From DATLLN01 sp963809205 (lineage in GTDB: Bacteria; Actinomycetota; Thermoleophilia; Gaiellales; JAICJC01), in assembly GCA_963809205.1 (NCBI GenBank), contig CAWEIS010000009.1:62001-126000 (forward strand): DNA of 64,000 bases. Reading direction: 5' to 3'. The notes beneath the pieces were generated by a model. The model had not been told where the DNA came from, did not search any database, and worked only from the letters and a program-made list of their open reading frames with translations. The translations under genes were made by a program, and so were the position numbers. This document shows positions 1-8,294 of the stretch, one piece after another. The first letter of the stretch is position 1. Each line of letters starts with the position of its first letter.

Positions 1-1
1 C

Positions 2-409
2 ACGCCGGCGCTGACGCCGACGGCGTGCCCCAACCCGACGATCACCGGGCAGGGATACGGCGGCTCGCCGGGCAGCGGCACGTCCTCCGATCCGCAGGGC
101 ACGACTACGACCACCGCCCCGACCGGGAACAACTCGGGTGGGACGAAGACGACATCGACGACCGGCGGCAAGACGCCGGCCGCGGCCGTGTCACCGACCG
201 GTGACCCGGCGGCGGTGGGCCTACAGGTCGACACCCTGTCGGCGGCCCGCCGGCAGGCGGCGTTCGACGCCGGGGTGAAGGAGGCCGCGTCGGTCTCGCA
301 GGCGGCCGGAACGCCGCAGCTGCTGGCCGTCGCGCTGCTGGTCGCGCTGGTCGCCGCGCCGCTGGTGCCGATGCTGCGCCGGTCGCGCGCAAGGAGGGCG
401 GCCCGATGA
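2..409 (+). CDS. C-terminal part of a membrane-anchored exported protein (partial)
   Basis: The frame is open from the left edge of the window, so the N-terminus is missing. What is visible is a Thr/Gly/Pro-rich linker (residues about 20-60 of the fragment, runs such as GTTTTTAPTG), a short charged segment, one hydrophobic helix (LLAVALLVALVAAPLVPM) and a short Arg-rich tail ending RRAAR. This linker-helix-basic tail layout is that of surface proteins held by a C-terminal membrane anchor. No LPxTG motif precedes the helix. The stop overlaps the next gene's start (ATGA), so the two are translationally coupled, and the next gene has the same kind of C-terminus. The function of the missing ectodomain cannot be told from here. 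Confidence 0.7.
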   Translation, partial: TPALTPTACPNPTITGQGYGGSPGSGTSSDPQGTTTTTAPTGNNSGGTKTTSTTGGKTPAAAVSPTGDPAAVGLQVDTLSAARRQAAFDAGVKEAASVSQAAGTPQLLAVALLVALVAAPLVPMLRRSRARRAAR

Positions 410-2259
410 ACCGCCGCGGGCTCGCAGTCACCGTCGCCGCGCTGACGGCTGCGCTCGTGCTCGGGTCGGCCGGCGGCGTCGCCTCGGCCGCGGGCGGCAC
501 GATCACGCTGACGCCGTCGACCGGGCTCAGCAACAACCAGTTCGTCAAGGTCGACTGGAGCGGCTACGCCCCGCTGCAGGTGGTGTTCTTCCGGCAGTGC
601 ATCCCGGCGCCGACGAACGTCGGCCGTGACTGCACGGCGATCTACTCCGACGTGGGCTTCACCGACGGGTCCGGGAACGGGTTGCTGTACGAGCACGTCA
701 ACCAGGGCGAGGTCGCCAGCCAGAGCGGCCGCAAGTTCGTCTGCGACCGCTCGCATGCCTGCAAGCTGGGGATCTTCACGGACGCCACGCTGGAGACCGG
801 CGTGTTCGCGAGCGTTGGGTTCGCCCCGACCCCGGACGCCTGCCCGACCCCCGCGGGCGCGGCGATCTCGGGCGGCGGCGCCGACCAGGCCTTCCGGGCG
901 GTGTACCAGTGGGAGATCGCGATGTGCGGTCCGCCGGCCAAGCTGGGCGTCAACTACATCCCGGCGAACTCCGAGGACGGCCGTTCGAACTTCGTCAACG
1001 GGCTGAACGACTTCGCCGTCACCGCGACGCCGTTCACCGACGACCAGAAGACGGCGCTGGACAAGGCGGGGCGGACGTTCCAGTACGCGCCGCTGACCAC
1101 CTCCGGGCTGGTTCTGGCATACAAGGTGTTCGACCAGGACGCGGCCCACGCTGAGCCGGGCGCACAGGTCACAGACCTGAAGCTGACGCCCGAACTGGCC
1201 GCCCGCATCTTCACCGGCCAGCTGACCAACTGGCACGTCGACTCCGAGATCAATGCGCTCAACCCCGGGCACGTGTTCCCGCCGTCGGTGCGCGCGCTCG
1301 TCCGCGGCGACCACTCGGCGGCCAACCTCGAGTTCACGTCCTGGCTGAGCGCCGCCGGCGGCAGCGCACTGCCCACGGACTGGCCGGGCCCCGGCGAGGA
1401 CTACCCGCTGAAGTATCTCGTCCAGGACTCCGGCATCGTCGGCGGCGACAAGCTGGCCGACGCGATCGCCGACCCCAAGACCGCCAGCCTCAACACGGAC
1501 TACTTCAACGCGGGCTACATCGGGTTCATCGATTCCAGCCAGGCGTCGTACTACGGGCTGCCGACGGCGAAGATCGAGAATGCTGCCGGACAGTTCGTTA
1601 CCGCCACCTCGCAGTCCATCTCCGCCGCGTTGTCGCATGCGACGACGAACGGGGACGGCGTCACGGTCAGCCCGAACTTCGCGGACACCAACCCCGACGA
1701 CTACCCGATGCCGATGGTCACCTACGTGACGGCGCCGACCAGCAAGGTGTACGAGGGCCGGGGGATCACGCTTCGGAACTTCCTGACCTATGCCGTCGGT
1801 GACGCCCAGACCACCCTGCCGGATGGCTACTTCCCGCTGTCGGCCGCGATGGTGCAGCAGACGCAGGATGCGATCGCCAAGGTCCCGACCTCGACGGCAC
1901 CGGCTCCGGGGAGCGGCGGCAGCCCGTACCCGACCGGCAATCAGCCAGGCCCTGGGACGGTGCCACTGGGAGGGACGACCCCGGTCTACCCGACCGGCGG
2001 CGCCGGTCCGGTCGGCAACGTGCCCGGCGGCACGGTGCCGGTTGCGGCGACCGGCTGCACCGACGGCTCGAAGAGCGCCAAGTGTGCATCCGCGCCCGTC
2101 CCCGACCTGCCCGTGGGGGTGCTCCAGATCGACCCCGCCAGGCTGGTGCTGCCGGGTGTTGCCGCCCTCAGCGCACTCGGCCTCCTCGGCGGCCTCGCGC
2201 TGCTGGGGCTGCCCGGCGGCATCGGATCGCGTCTCCCGCGGCTGAGGTTGCGGCCATGA
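406..2259 (+). CDS. PstS-like (periplasmic-binding-protein fold) surface protein with C-terminal anchor
   Basis: 617 residues. Residues 1-29 form a signal peptide with probable cleavage after VASA. The ectodomain (about 60-490) resembles phosphate-type PBP domains: LTTSGLVLAYKVFD, a segment LTPELAARIFTGQLTNW typical of PstS relatives, then SVRALVRGDHSAANLEFTSWL. A Pro/Gly/Thr-rich linker (about 500-575) leads to a C-terminal helix (about 585-607) and a basic tail. The usual small free PstS is 320-380 residues, so this is a long, anchored version. It overlaps by ATGA with both neighbours and sits directly upstream of a sortase-fold gene, suggesting an assembled surface system rather than a classical pst transporter; no permease or ATPase gene is adjacent. 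The ligand is unknown; phosphate binding is only suggested by the fold. Confidence 0.7.
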   Translation: MNRRGLAVTVAALTAALVLGSAGGVASAAGGTITLTPSTGLSNNQFVKVDWSGYAPLQVVFFRQCIPAPTNVGRDCTAIYSDVGFTDGSGNGLLYEHVNQGEVASQSGRKFVCDRSHACKLGIFTDATLETGVFASVGFAPTPDACPTPAGAAISGGGADQAFRAVYQWEIAMCGPPAKLGVNYIPANSEDGRSNFVNGLNDFAVTATPFTDDQKTALDKAGRTFQYAPLTTSGLVLAYKVFDQDAAHAEPGAQVTDLKLTPELAARIFTGQLTNWHVDSEINALNPGHVFPPSVRALVRGDHSAANLEFTSWLSAAGGSALPTDWPGPGEDYPLKYLVQDSGIVGGDKLADAIADPKTASLNTDYFNAGYIGFIDSSQASYYGLPTAKIENAAGQFVTATSQSISAALSHATTNGDGVTVSPNFADTNPDDYPMPMVTYVTAPTSKVYEGRGITLRNFLTYAVGDAQTTLPDGYFPLSAAMVQQTQDAIAKVPTSTAPAPGSGGSPYPTGNQPGPGTVPLGGTTPVYPTGGAGPVGNVPGGTVPVAATGCTDGSKSAKCASAPVPDLPVGVLQIDPARLVLPGVAALSALGLLGGLALLGLPGGIGSRLPRLRLRP

Positions 2260-3446
2260 GCACCGTCGACCGGCCGATGACCGATGTCGACCACGCGTTC
2301 CGGCAGATCGTCGTCGGGATCGACGTGCTCGAGGGGCGGATGGCCCGCGCTCCCGAGCAGCGCGGAACCGACGACGACCTGCTGCTGACGAGCCTGGCGT
2401 TCTCGCTGGAACGCCTGGCCAGGGAGACGGCCCCGTCGATCGCCGACCCGGCGCAGCGGGCGGAGCTGGCGCTGGCTGCCGCGCGCATTCGCGCGGTGAT
2501 CGACGAGCTGGGAGCGCGCGAGGCGCCCGTCGTCGGTGCGCCCGTTGTCGATCCGCCCTCCCCGGAGGAGCCGGAGGCGGACGCCGAGCTCGTCGCCGTG
2601 CCGCCCCCGGAGCCACGGTGGACGGCCGGTCGCATCCGCCGGATCTGCGGGCTCGCGCTGCTCGGGATGGGCGTCGTGCTCGCACTGTTCCTGCTCTACG
2701 AGTTCGCGTTCACCGGGTTCCGCGAGAGCCGCAGCCAGCGCGCGTTGCTGCCGGCCTTCGAGCAGCGGCTGGCCACCGACACCTTCGGCGATCCGACGGC
2801 ACCCGTGCGGAGCGGGCCCGTGGCGCTGCTTCAGATCCCGTCGATCGGCATGCACCAGATCGTCGTCCAGGGCAGCTCCCCGTCGGATCTGAAGCAGGGC
2901 CCCGGCCACCTGCCCGGGTCTCCGCTGCCCGGCGAGTTCGGCAACTCGGTGATCCTCGGCCACAACCGGCTGTACGGCGGGCCGTTCGGCGGGATCGATT
3001 CGCTGCACAAGGGGGACACGATCATCGCGGTCACCGGCCAGGGGCGGTTCCGGTACGACGTCGAGCAGGTGGTCACCGTCGCCCCGGGTGACAAGGATGT
3101 GATCGGGCCCGCGCTGGAGAGCCGCATGACGCTCGTCACGAGCGCGTCGCCGACCTCGAGCGACCGGGTCGCCGTGATCGCGAAGCTGCATGGTGATCCA
3201 GTCGCCGTGCCTCAGCGGCCGCAGGCGTTCGCCGGCTCGGACCAGCGGGGGACGAGCGGCGACGCCTCCGGCCTGCTGCTGGCGATCATCTGGTCGGCGC
3301 TGCTCGCGGCCACGATCGCCGTCGCCGTGCGCCTGCACGCCATCTGGCCGCGTGCCGCGGCCCATCTGGTGACGACGCCGGTGATGCTGCTCCTGCTCTG
3401 GCTGATCTTCCAGAGCCTTGATTTGCTGCTGCCGGGGACGATGTGA
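2256..3446 (+). CDS. Sortase-fold membrane protein with Ser in place of the catalytic Cys
   Basis: 396 residues from the ATG that overlaps the upstream stop (ATGA); the frame is open further upstream but that part lies inside the previous gene. Residues 1-120 are an acidic, Pro-rich cytoplasmic region, a membrane helix follows at about 129-150, then a sortase domain at about 185-315, and two more helices at the C-terminus (about 335-390). The sortase signature is clear: VALLQIPSIGM, ILGHNRLYGGPFG with the catalytic His236, and a final strand with Arg304. At the Cys position the sequence reads TLVTSASP, giving Ser296. The only Cys in the protein is Cys131 in the first helix. A normal transpeptidase needs the thiol, so activity is doubtful or altered. 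Neighbouring anchored proteins lack LPxTG motifs, in keeping with a non-standard role. Confidence 0.8.
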   Translation: MSTVDRPMTDVDHAFRQIVVGIDVLEGRMARAPEQRGTDDDLLLTSLAFSLERLARETAPSIADPAQRAELALAAARIRAVIDELGAREAPVVGAPVVDPPSPEEPEADAELVAVPPPEPRWTAGRIRRICGLALLGMGVVLALFLLYEFAFTGFRESRSQRALLPAFEQRLATDTFGDPTAPVRSGPVALLQIPSIGMHQIVVQGSSPSDLKQGPGHLPGSPLPGEFGNSVILGHNRLYGGPFGGIDSLHKGDTIIAVTGQGRFRYDVEQVVTVAPGDKDVIGPALESRMTLVTSASPTSSDRVAVIAKLHGDPVAVPQRPQAFAGSDQRGTSGDASGLLLAIIWSALLAATIAVAVRLHAIWPRAAAHLVTTPVMLLLLWLIFQSLDLLLPGTM

Positions 3447-3877
3447 TGAGGATGCGCATCGCCGCGACCATGGTCTCCTTCGTCCTGCTGGCTTCCGCCT
3501 GCGGCGGAGGCGGCGGCGCGTCCGCGACCACCCCCGCCACGCCCGCGGCCTCGAGCGCGCCGGCGGCGACGGCCGACCCGAACTTCGACTTCGGGCAGCA
3601 GGTCACCATCACCGCGGACGGCTTCCGGCCGCTGTGGCTCGTCTCGATCATCCATCAGCCCGTGGTCTGGACGAACGACACCGACACGCCGCAGTCGATC
3701 GTGTTCGACCATCTGCCGGTGCGGTCGGGCGTGATCCCTCCCGGCGGCACGTATACGTTCACCCCGGACACGGTCGCCAGCATCACCTACCACTCGGGCA
3801 GGCGCCCGACGCTCCAGGGGAAGGTGCAGGCCTCGTGGAGCTCCTCCGACGAGGCCGCGGCGAGCAGCGGGGGCTGA
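3446..3877 (+). CDS. Cupredoxin-like lipoprotein
   Basis: 143 residues from the ATG at 3446, which overlaps the sortase stop by one base; a GTG one codon earlier is possible. A lipoprotein signal ends in LLASAC with the lipidated Cys at residue 19, followed by a Gly run and an Ala/Thr/Pro-rich spacer. The rest (about 45-130) has the small beta-barrel pattern of plastocyanin-like proteins: VTITADGFRP, QPVVWTNDTDTPQSIVFD, IPPGGTYTFTPD and a terminal ITYHSGRRP. A classical copper site would have a Cys and Met after the last His; here the segment has His (YHSG) but no Cys, so copper binding is uncertain. It is translationally linked to the sortase-fold gene and likely sits on the outer face of the membrane with that cluster. 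Confidence 0.65.
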   Translation: MRMRIAATMVSFVLLASACGGGGGASATTPATPAASSAPAATADPNFDFGQQVTITADGFRPLWLVSIIHQPVVWTNDTDTPQSIVFDHLPVRSGVIPPGGTYTFTPDTVASITYHSGRRPTLQGKVQASWSSSDEAAASSGG

Positions 3878-3921
3878 CACATCGGACTCCCACGTGCTGT
3901 GGGTAATCTCCACGGGTCGAG

Positions 3922-4596
3922 ATGCCACAGGCGACCCGTCTATCGAACGCTGTTCGCGTACTGATCCCGCTGGCCATCGCCGGCCTGCTGGCCGCAGGCT
4001 GCGGCGGCGAGACGGCCAGCGACGCACAGACCACGGCGCGGTCGGCGCCGGCCGCTCCGTCATGTCCGAGCGACTACCGGGCGCCGTGGCAGAAGCTGGC
4101 CGACCGGATCGACGCGCCCGTCTACTGCCCGGCGTGGGAGCCCTCCCCGATCACCCAGGACATCACCCGGTTCGCCAGCTACGGCGGCGCCGGCGGCGCG
4201 ACGGTCTCAGTCTCGAAGGACCGCAGCTACCTGATCAGCCAGATCTGGTCGGAGACCGGCACCGGCGAGGTGCACGTCAACTTCCGCGGCTACCCGGGCA
4301 AGACGCGCATCCCCATGTGCACAGACATGCAGATCAACGCGGGGCTGACGGTGCGCACGCCGGTGCCCTGCTTCAGCGACCGCCGTGGCATGGTCACCGC
4401 CGGCGACATCAAGGCGATGCTCTACACGGCGAACCAGGGGGCCGACCAGTGGCACCTGCTCTACGCCTGGCGGCACGACGGCTCGCTCTACACGGTGAGC
4501 CAGCACGTCGCTGAGCCGCTGACGTTCGAGATGGTGCAGGCCGACCTGGTGAAGATGCTGAACAACCTGGTGTTGGTCGAGCCTGACCAGGGCTGA
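3922..4596 (+). CDS. Lipoprotein of unknown function
   Basis: 224 residues. The signal ends in GLLAAGCGG, with the lipidated Cys at residue 27, followed by a short polar spacer. The mature part contains four further Cys residues (SCPSDY, VYCPAW, IPMCTDM, VPCFSD), likely two disulfides in an extracytoplasmic domain. No enzyme motif is recognised. It lies 44 bp after the cupredoxin-like gene and 3 bp before the DyP-like gene, so it probably belongs to the same transcript. I do not recognise the family. Confidence 0.6.
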   Translation: MPQATRLSNAVRVLIPLAIAGLLAAGCGGETASDAQTTARSAPAAPSCPSDYRAPWQKLADRIDAPVYCPAWEPSPITQDITRFASYGGAGGATVSVSKDRSYLISQIWSETGTGEVHVNFRGYPGKTRIPMCTDMQINAGLTVRTPVPCFSDRRGMVTAGDIKAMLYTANQGADQWHLLYAWRHDGSLYTVSQHVAEPLTFEMVQADLVKMLNNLVLVEPDQG

Positions 4597-4599
4597 TCC

Positions 4600-6003
4600 G
4601 TGCGCCTGACCCGGAAGCAGCTGGTCGTCGGCGGCGCCGGCGCGGCGCTCGGCGCGGCCGGGCTGTACGAGCTCGTCGACCAGATGACGTCGGCGCCGGC
4701 GCGGCCGGCGCCCGCATCGTCGCTGCCCGCGGAGCAGCACATCCTGGACGGGGTCAGGGTCGTCCGCGACAACGACGTCGAGGTGCTGGTGCCGCCGTTG
4801 CACCACCAGGTGGTCACGCTCGAGCTGGACGTCTCGCCGGGCGACGTGGCCGACGCGCGGAGCGCCCTTGCGGCCGCGCTGGCTGACCTCGAGTCATCGT
4901 TCCCGGCGACCCCGGCGGGGCTCGGCATCACCGTGGCCTGGGGCCTCCCGTACCTGCGCCGGTTCGTGCCGAAGCAGGCCGCCGAACATGTGCCGGCCGA
5001 CCTGCGGGCGTCGAAGGCCGCCGGCCGCGAGGTGCGCGTGATCGAGGACGCCGAGCGGTTCCAGAGCGACCCCGACGCGACCATCCTCGAGGCCAACGAC
5101 GCCGTCATCCTGCTGCGCAGCGACAGCCTGGACGCGATCCGCCAGGGCTCGGACGCGCTGGTCACGAAGCTGGGGATCTGGAAGCCGACCAGCATCCGCC
5201 GGGGGTTCGTGGGTGGCGGGTTCGACGGCGGCACCAGCCTGCCCAAGCGGATGGCGATGGCGGCGGGCGTCGGCGGCGCCTCGCTGATCCCCGACTCCGC
5301 CGAGCTGTTCCTCGGCTTCACGTCGACGCAGAAGGCGTCGCTCGGGCCGGCCCGCATCGCCAACATCGAGACGCTCGGCTATGCCGACCGGCGGGCCGAC
5401 GGGTACTTCAAGCAGGGCACCACGATGCACCTGTCGCACATCACCCAGGATCTGGAGGGCTGGTATCTGATCTTCGACCACGGCCAGCGGGTCTCCAGCA
5501 TCTTCAAGCCCGAGCAGAAGGCGGCACCGGACGTGCTGACGGTGCCGCAGGGCAGGGAGGACGTTGCCACGGTGGAGACCAACACCAACGACTTCGCGAA
5601 GCACCGATCGATCGGGCACAGCGCGTCGCTGCAGCCGGCGTCGCGGCTGGCCGCGGACACGGTCGGCGCGGACGGCACGCGCTACCCGAAGGGCACAGCC
5701 GTGCCGCAGCGGGCCGACTTCAACACGCTCGACAACCCGTTCTCCTGGAGCAGCCGACCCGAGACCGATGCGATGGTCGACGAGCCGGCCGCCGGTCTGC
5801 ACTTCGTCGTGTTCCACCCGACCAGCGACGACTTCCGCCGGGTGAGGCGGGCGATGGACGGCCAGATGCCCGACGGCACGCGGATCCCGCTGCGTCCCAA
5901 GGACCGCGGGCAGGGCATCAACTCGGTGCTGACGACCACGCACCGCCAGAACTTCCTGGTGCCGCCGCGCCGGGCGCGCTCGTTCCCGCTCTCGGAGCTC
6001 TAG
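4600..6003 (+). CDS. DyP-peroxidase-like exported protein (Tat-type signal)
   Basis: 467 residues from a GTG start 3 bp after the previous stop. The N-terminus has a Tat-like signal (LTRKQLVVGGAGAALGAAG), RK rather than RR. Two ferredoxin-like halves are suggested: VTLELDVSPGDV... GLGITVAWGLPYLRRF in the first, and AGLHFVVFHPTSDDFRRVRRAMDG in the second, which is the typical end of DyP-type peroxidases. A region GFVGGGFDGGTSLP stands where DyP enzymes carry the GxxDG motif, but the match is loose. KHRSIGH may correspond to the heme-ligand His segment. I infer a heme or heme-like exported oxidoreductase related to DyP; an enzymatically inactive relative is also possible. It ends the 1-6 kb exported cluster. 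Confidence 0.5.
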   Translation: MRLTRKQLVVGGAGAALGAAGLYELVDQMTSAPARPAPASSLPAEQHILDGVRVVRDNDVEVLVPPLHHQVVTLELDVSPGDVADARSALAAALADLESSFPATPAGLGITVAWGLPYLRRFVPKQAAEHVPADLRASKAAGREVRVIEDAERFQSDPDATILEANDAVILLRSDSLDAIRQGSDALVTKLGIWKPTSIRRGFVGGGFDGGTSLPKRMAMAAGVGGASLIPDSAELFLGFTSTQKASLGPARIANIETLGYADRRADGYFKQGTTMHLSHITQDLEGWYLIFDHGQRVSSIFKPEQKAAPDVLTVPQGREDVATVETNTNDFAKHRSIGHSASLQPASRLAADTVGADGTRYPKGTAVPQRADFNTLDNPFSWSSRPETDAMVDEPAAGLHFVVFHPTSDDFRRVRRAMDGQMPDGTRIPLRPKDRGQGINSVLTTTHRQNFLVPPRRARSFPLSEL

Positions 6004-6072
6004 CTGTAACAACGGGGTCAGACCCCGTTGTTACAGCGCGATGCAACAAGAGGGGTCTGACCCCGTTGTTGC
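6004..6072. repeat. Pair of GGGGTC-N-GACCCC palindromes (REP-like)
   Basis: Two adjacent palindromes fill the 70-bp gap between convergent genes. The first (6004-6036) is perfect, with 16-bp arms around a central A and core GGGGTCAGACCCC flanked by CTGTAACAAC and its complement. The second (6043-6072) has core GGGGTCTGACCCC flanked by GCAACAA and TTGTTGC. The same core recurs at 25.2-25.3 kb. They could serve as a bidirectional terminator, and they look like a dispersed REP-type family. Confidence 0.8.
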
Positions 6073-6073
6073 G

Positions 6074-7234
6074 TCAGGCGAGCGGCCGCCGCACAGTCAC
6101 CTCGGCGTGCATGCCGCGGGCCGCGAGCTCGCGGAAGAAGACGTCCGTTGGCAGCTTCGCCTCGGGGCCGCCCACGCCGGGGCCGAGGTGGTCGCCACGG
6201 GCCATCATCTGCGCCGCGATCGACGGCGGCACGCCGGTCGAGTACGTGCTCGAGTCGGTGCCCCACTCGGCGTGCTGGACCATCGGCAGGTCGGCGTCGA
6301 CAACCACGTCGCGGCCGTCCTTCGTGCCCACCACGTGCGCGCGCAGGCGCTCCTTCGCATCCGGGTCGTCCGGCGCGCCGGACTGGCGGGCGAGCGTCGC
6401 CACCAGCACGTCGCGCGGCGCGACCTCGACGTCACCCACCCGCACGGGTTCGGTGGACGCCAGGCCCGCTGCGACGAACACGCGCAGCGGGATCACGTGC
6501 GCCGGCGGCAGGCCAAGCCGCCACTCGACGCGGCGGACGCCCTTGGCCGCATAGCTCCGCGGCAGCGTCGCCTGCTCGGAATGGATCGTGTAGACGCACT
6601 CCACGTCGCCCTCGGGCAGGTGGTAGAGCTTCGCGCCGCCGCCCGCCGGCATGTCGCGCGGCTCGCCGTCGATGAACTGCGGCGCGGGCACCGTGAACTC
6701 GTCGATCAGCGTGTCCGGCGCGTACGCAGGCACGAACGTCTCGTCGGGGTCGAATGGGCGGCCGCTGATCACCGCGTCGACCACCTCGATCGAGTCGACC
6801 GTGTCCAGCTCGGCGCAGGCGACGGCCGCCAGCATGTTCGTGATCCCCGGCGCCGCGCCCATCGACATCGCCGCGACCAGCCCGGCCGCCTGGAACTCGG
6901 TGTCCAGTTCGTACTGCTGCAGCGCCCAGTGGTAGAGCCCGCCGAGGTCGGTGTAGTGGCAGCCGGCGTCCAGGCACGCCCGCATCACCGGGACGTTGAG
7001 ACGGTGCGAGGCGGCGTTGACGACGGCGTCGCAGCCGTCGAGTGCAGCCACCAGCCCCTCGTGGCCGGGCTCTGGCCTCACCGCCGACGCGCGCGGCAGC
7101 TCCGCCGCCAGCGCGCCCGCAGCATCCGCGTCGAGGTCGACGATCCGCACCTCGTCGACGTCGTCGCTGGCCGCCGCGTCGCGGGTCGTCACGCGGCCCA
7201 TGCCGCCGGCTCCGCCAATGATGGCGATGTTCAT
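6074..7234 (-). CDS. Saccharopine dehydrogenase family NAD(P)-binding protein
   Basis: 386 residues. It opens with a Rossmann motif IIGGAGGMGRVT (residues 4-15), followed by an acidic end of beta-2 (VDLDADAA) and CDAVVNAASHRLN, as in saccharopine dehydrogenase/homospermidine synthase relatives. The central half (GAAPGITNMLA, residues about 135) is the family's dimerisation/catalytic region. Length and pattern match stand-alone bacterial members that act on amino-acid-derived substrates; the exact substrate cannot be told. The start overlaps the stop of the upstream aldo/keto reductase gene (ATGA), so they form a two-gene unit. No lysine-pathway gene is next to it. Confidence 0.75.
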   Translation of the reverse strand: MNIAIIGGAGGMGRVTTRDAAASDDVDEVRIVDLDADAAGALAAELPRASAVRPEPGHEGLVAALDGCDAVVNAASHRLNVPVMRACLDAGCHYTDLGGLYHWALQQYELDTEFQAAGLVAAMSMGAAPGITNMLAAVACAELDTVDSIEVVDAVISGRPFDPDETFVPAYAPDTLIDEFTVPAPQFIDGEPRDMPAGGGAKLYHLPEGDVECVYTIHSEQATLPRSYAAKGVRRVEWRLGLPPAHVIPLRVFVAAGLASTEPVRVGDVEVAPRDVLVATLARQSGAPDDPDAKERLRAHVVGTKDGRDVVVDADLPMVQHAEWGTDSSTYSTGVPPSIAAQMMARGDHLGPGVGGPEAKLPTDVFFRELAARGMHAEVTVRRPLA

Positions 7235-8189
7235 GCGTGTCCCTCCACTCGGGCTCCGGGATGTGCCTCGGTCAGCCGCTCATGCTCGGCGGCGGTCAAC
7301 GTCAGTCCGGCCACCGGCAGCAGGTCGGCCAGCTGCCCGGGCGTGCGCGCGCTCGCGATCGGCGCGACCACGGCCGGTTCGGCCGCCAGCCAGGCCAGCG
7401 CCACCGCGGCCACGGTGGTCTGGTGGGCGGCGGCGATCTCATCCAGCGTGGCGAGGACTCGCGTGCCGTGCTCGTCCAGGAAGGGGACGGCGTCCTCGGC
7501 CCGCTCGCTGGCGACATCCGCGCCCGGGCGGTACTTGCCCGTAAGGAAGCCGTTGGCGAGCGCGAAGTACGGCATCACCCCGAGCCCCTCGCGGACGCAG
7601 AGGTCGGCCAGCTCCCCGCGGTACTCGGCGCGCTCGACCAGGTTGTGGTGGGGCTGGAGCGCGACGTAGCGGGGGAGGCCGCCGGCCTCGGCGGCCGCCA
7701 GCGCCTCGGCCAGGCGCGGCGCGGTGAAGTTGGACGCGCCGATGTGGCGCACCTTGCCGGCCGCGATCAGCTCGCCGAACGCCTCCAGCGTCTGCTCGAT
7801 CGGCGTGTCGGGATCGTCCTCGTGCGCGTAGTAGAGGTCGATGCGGTCGGTGCCCAGCCGGCGGAGCGACTCGTCGGCTGCGGCGCGGATGGTCGCGGGG
7901 GCGAGGCCGCGGCGCGCGGGGAGCTTCCCGACCTTGGTCGCGACCACGATCCGGTCGCGGTTGCCGCGCGCCGCCATCCAGCGGCCGATGATCGTCTCCG
8001 ACTCGCCGCCGGAGCTGCCCTCGACCCACCGCGTGTACGAGTCGGCCGTGTCCAGGAAGTTGCCGCCGGCCGTCCGCGTAGGCGTCCAGCACGGCGAATG
8101 CCTGACGCTCGATCGGCCGTCCAGCCGAACACGTTGCCGCCCAGGCACAGCGGGAAGACGTCGAGGTCGGTGGCGCCGATCGTGGGCAT
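7231..8189 (-). pseudogene. Aldo/keto reductase, frameshifted near its N-terminus
   Basis: The start (MPTIGATDLDVFPLCLGG) and the main body (from GGNFLDTADSYTRW) lie in different frames. One extra C near 8111 and one extra base near 8070 would explain this; between them a third frame carries ERQAFAVLDAYA, exactly the missing link. After correction it is an aldo/keto reductase of about 320 residues with the full catalytic set: Asp and Tyr in DTADSY, Lys in VVATKVG, His in YYAHEDDPDT. The body has no nonsense codon, so the breaks are either recent or sequencing errors. It would be an NADPH-dependent carbonyl reductase coupled to the saccharopine dehydrogenase family gene. Confidence 0.75.
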
Positions 8190-8258
8190 CGCGGCCGGAA
8201 TCGTACCGGCGGCCGATCTTGACCGGCGCCTCAGAGTCCCATACGATCGTGGCGGGCA

Positions 8259-8275
8259 GTAGGAAGGTTTCCTAC
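8259..8275. promoter_or_regulatory. Perfect palindrome in front of the GH9 gene, probable repressor operator
   Basis: GTAGGAA-GGT-TTCCTAC is a perfect 7-bp inverted repeat ending 19 bp before the GTG start of the glycoside hydrolase. It closely resembles the TTAGGAAA.TTTCCTAA type of operator described for ROK-family repressors such as CsnR in front of Streptomyces chitosanase genes. Its position next to the start fits repression by steric block. The regulator itself is not in this window. Confidence 0.5.
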
Positions 8276-8294
8276 CAGTAACGGGGGTGCGATC

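Noticed and set aside
406..2259. LPxTG-type sorting signal at the C-terminus of the PstS-like protein
   Set aside because: No LPxTG-like pentapeptide precedes the terminal helix; the nearest LP pairs (PDLPVG, VLPGV) lack the required Thr-Gly.
406..2259. Classical pst phosphate transporter operon
   Set aside because: No pstC, pstA or pstB gene adjacent; neighbours are a sortase-fold gene and lipoproteins.
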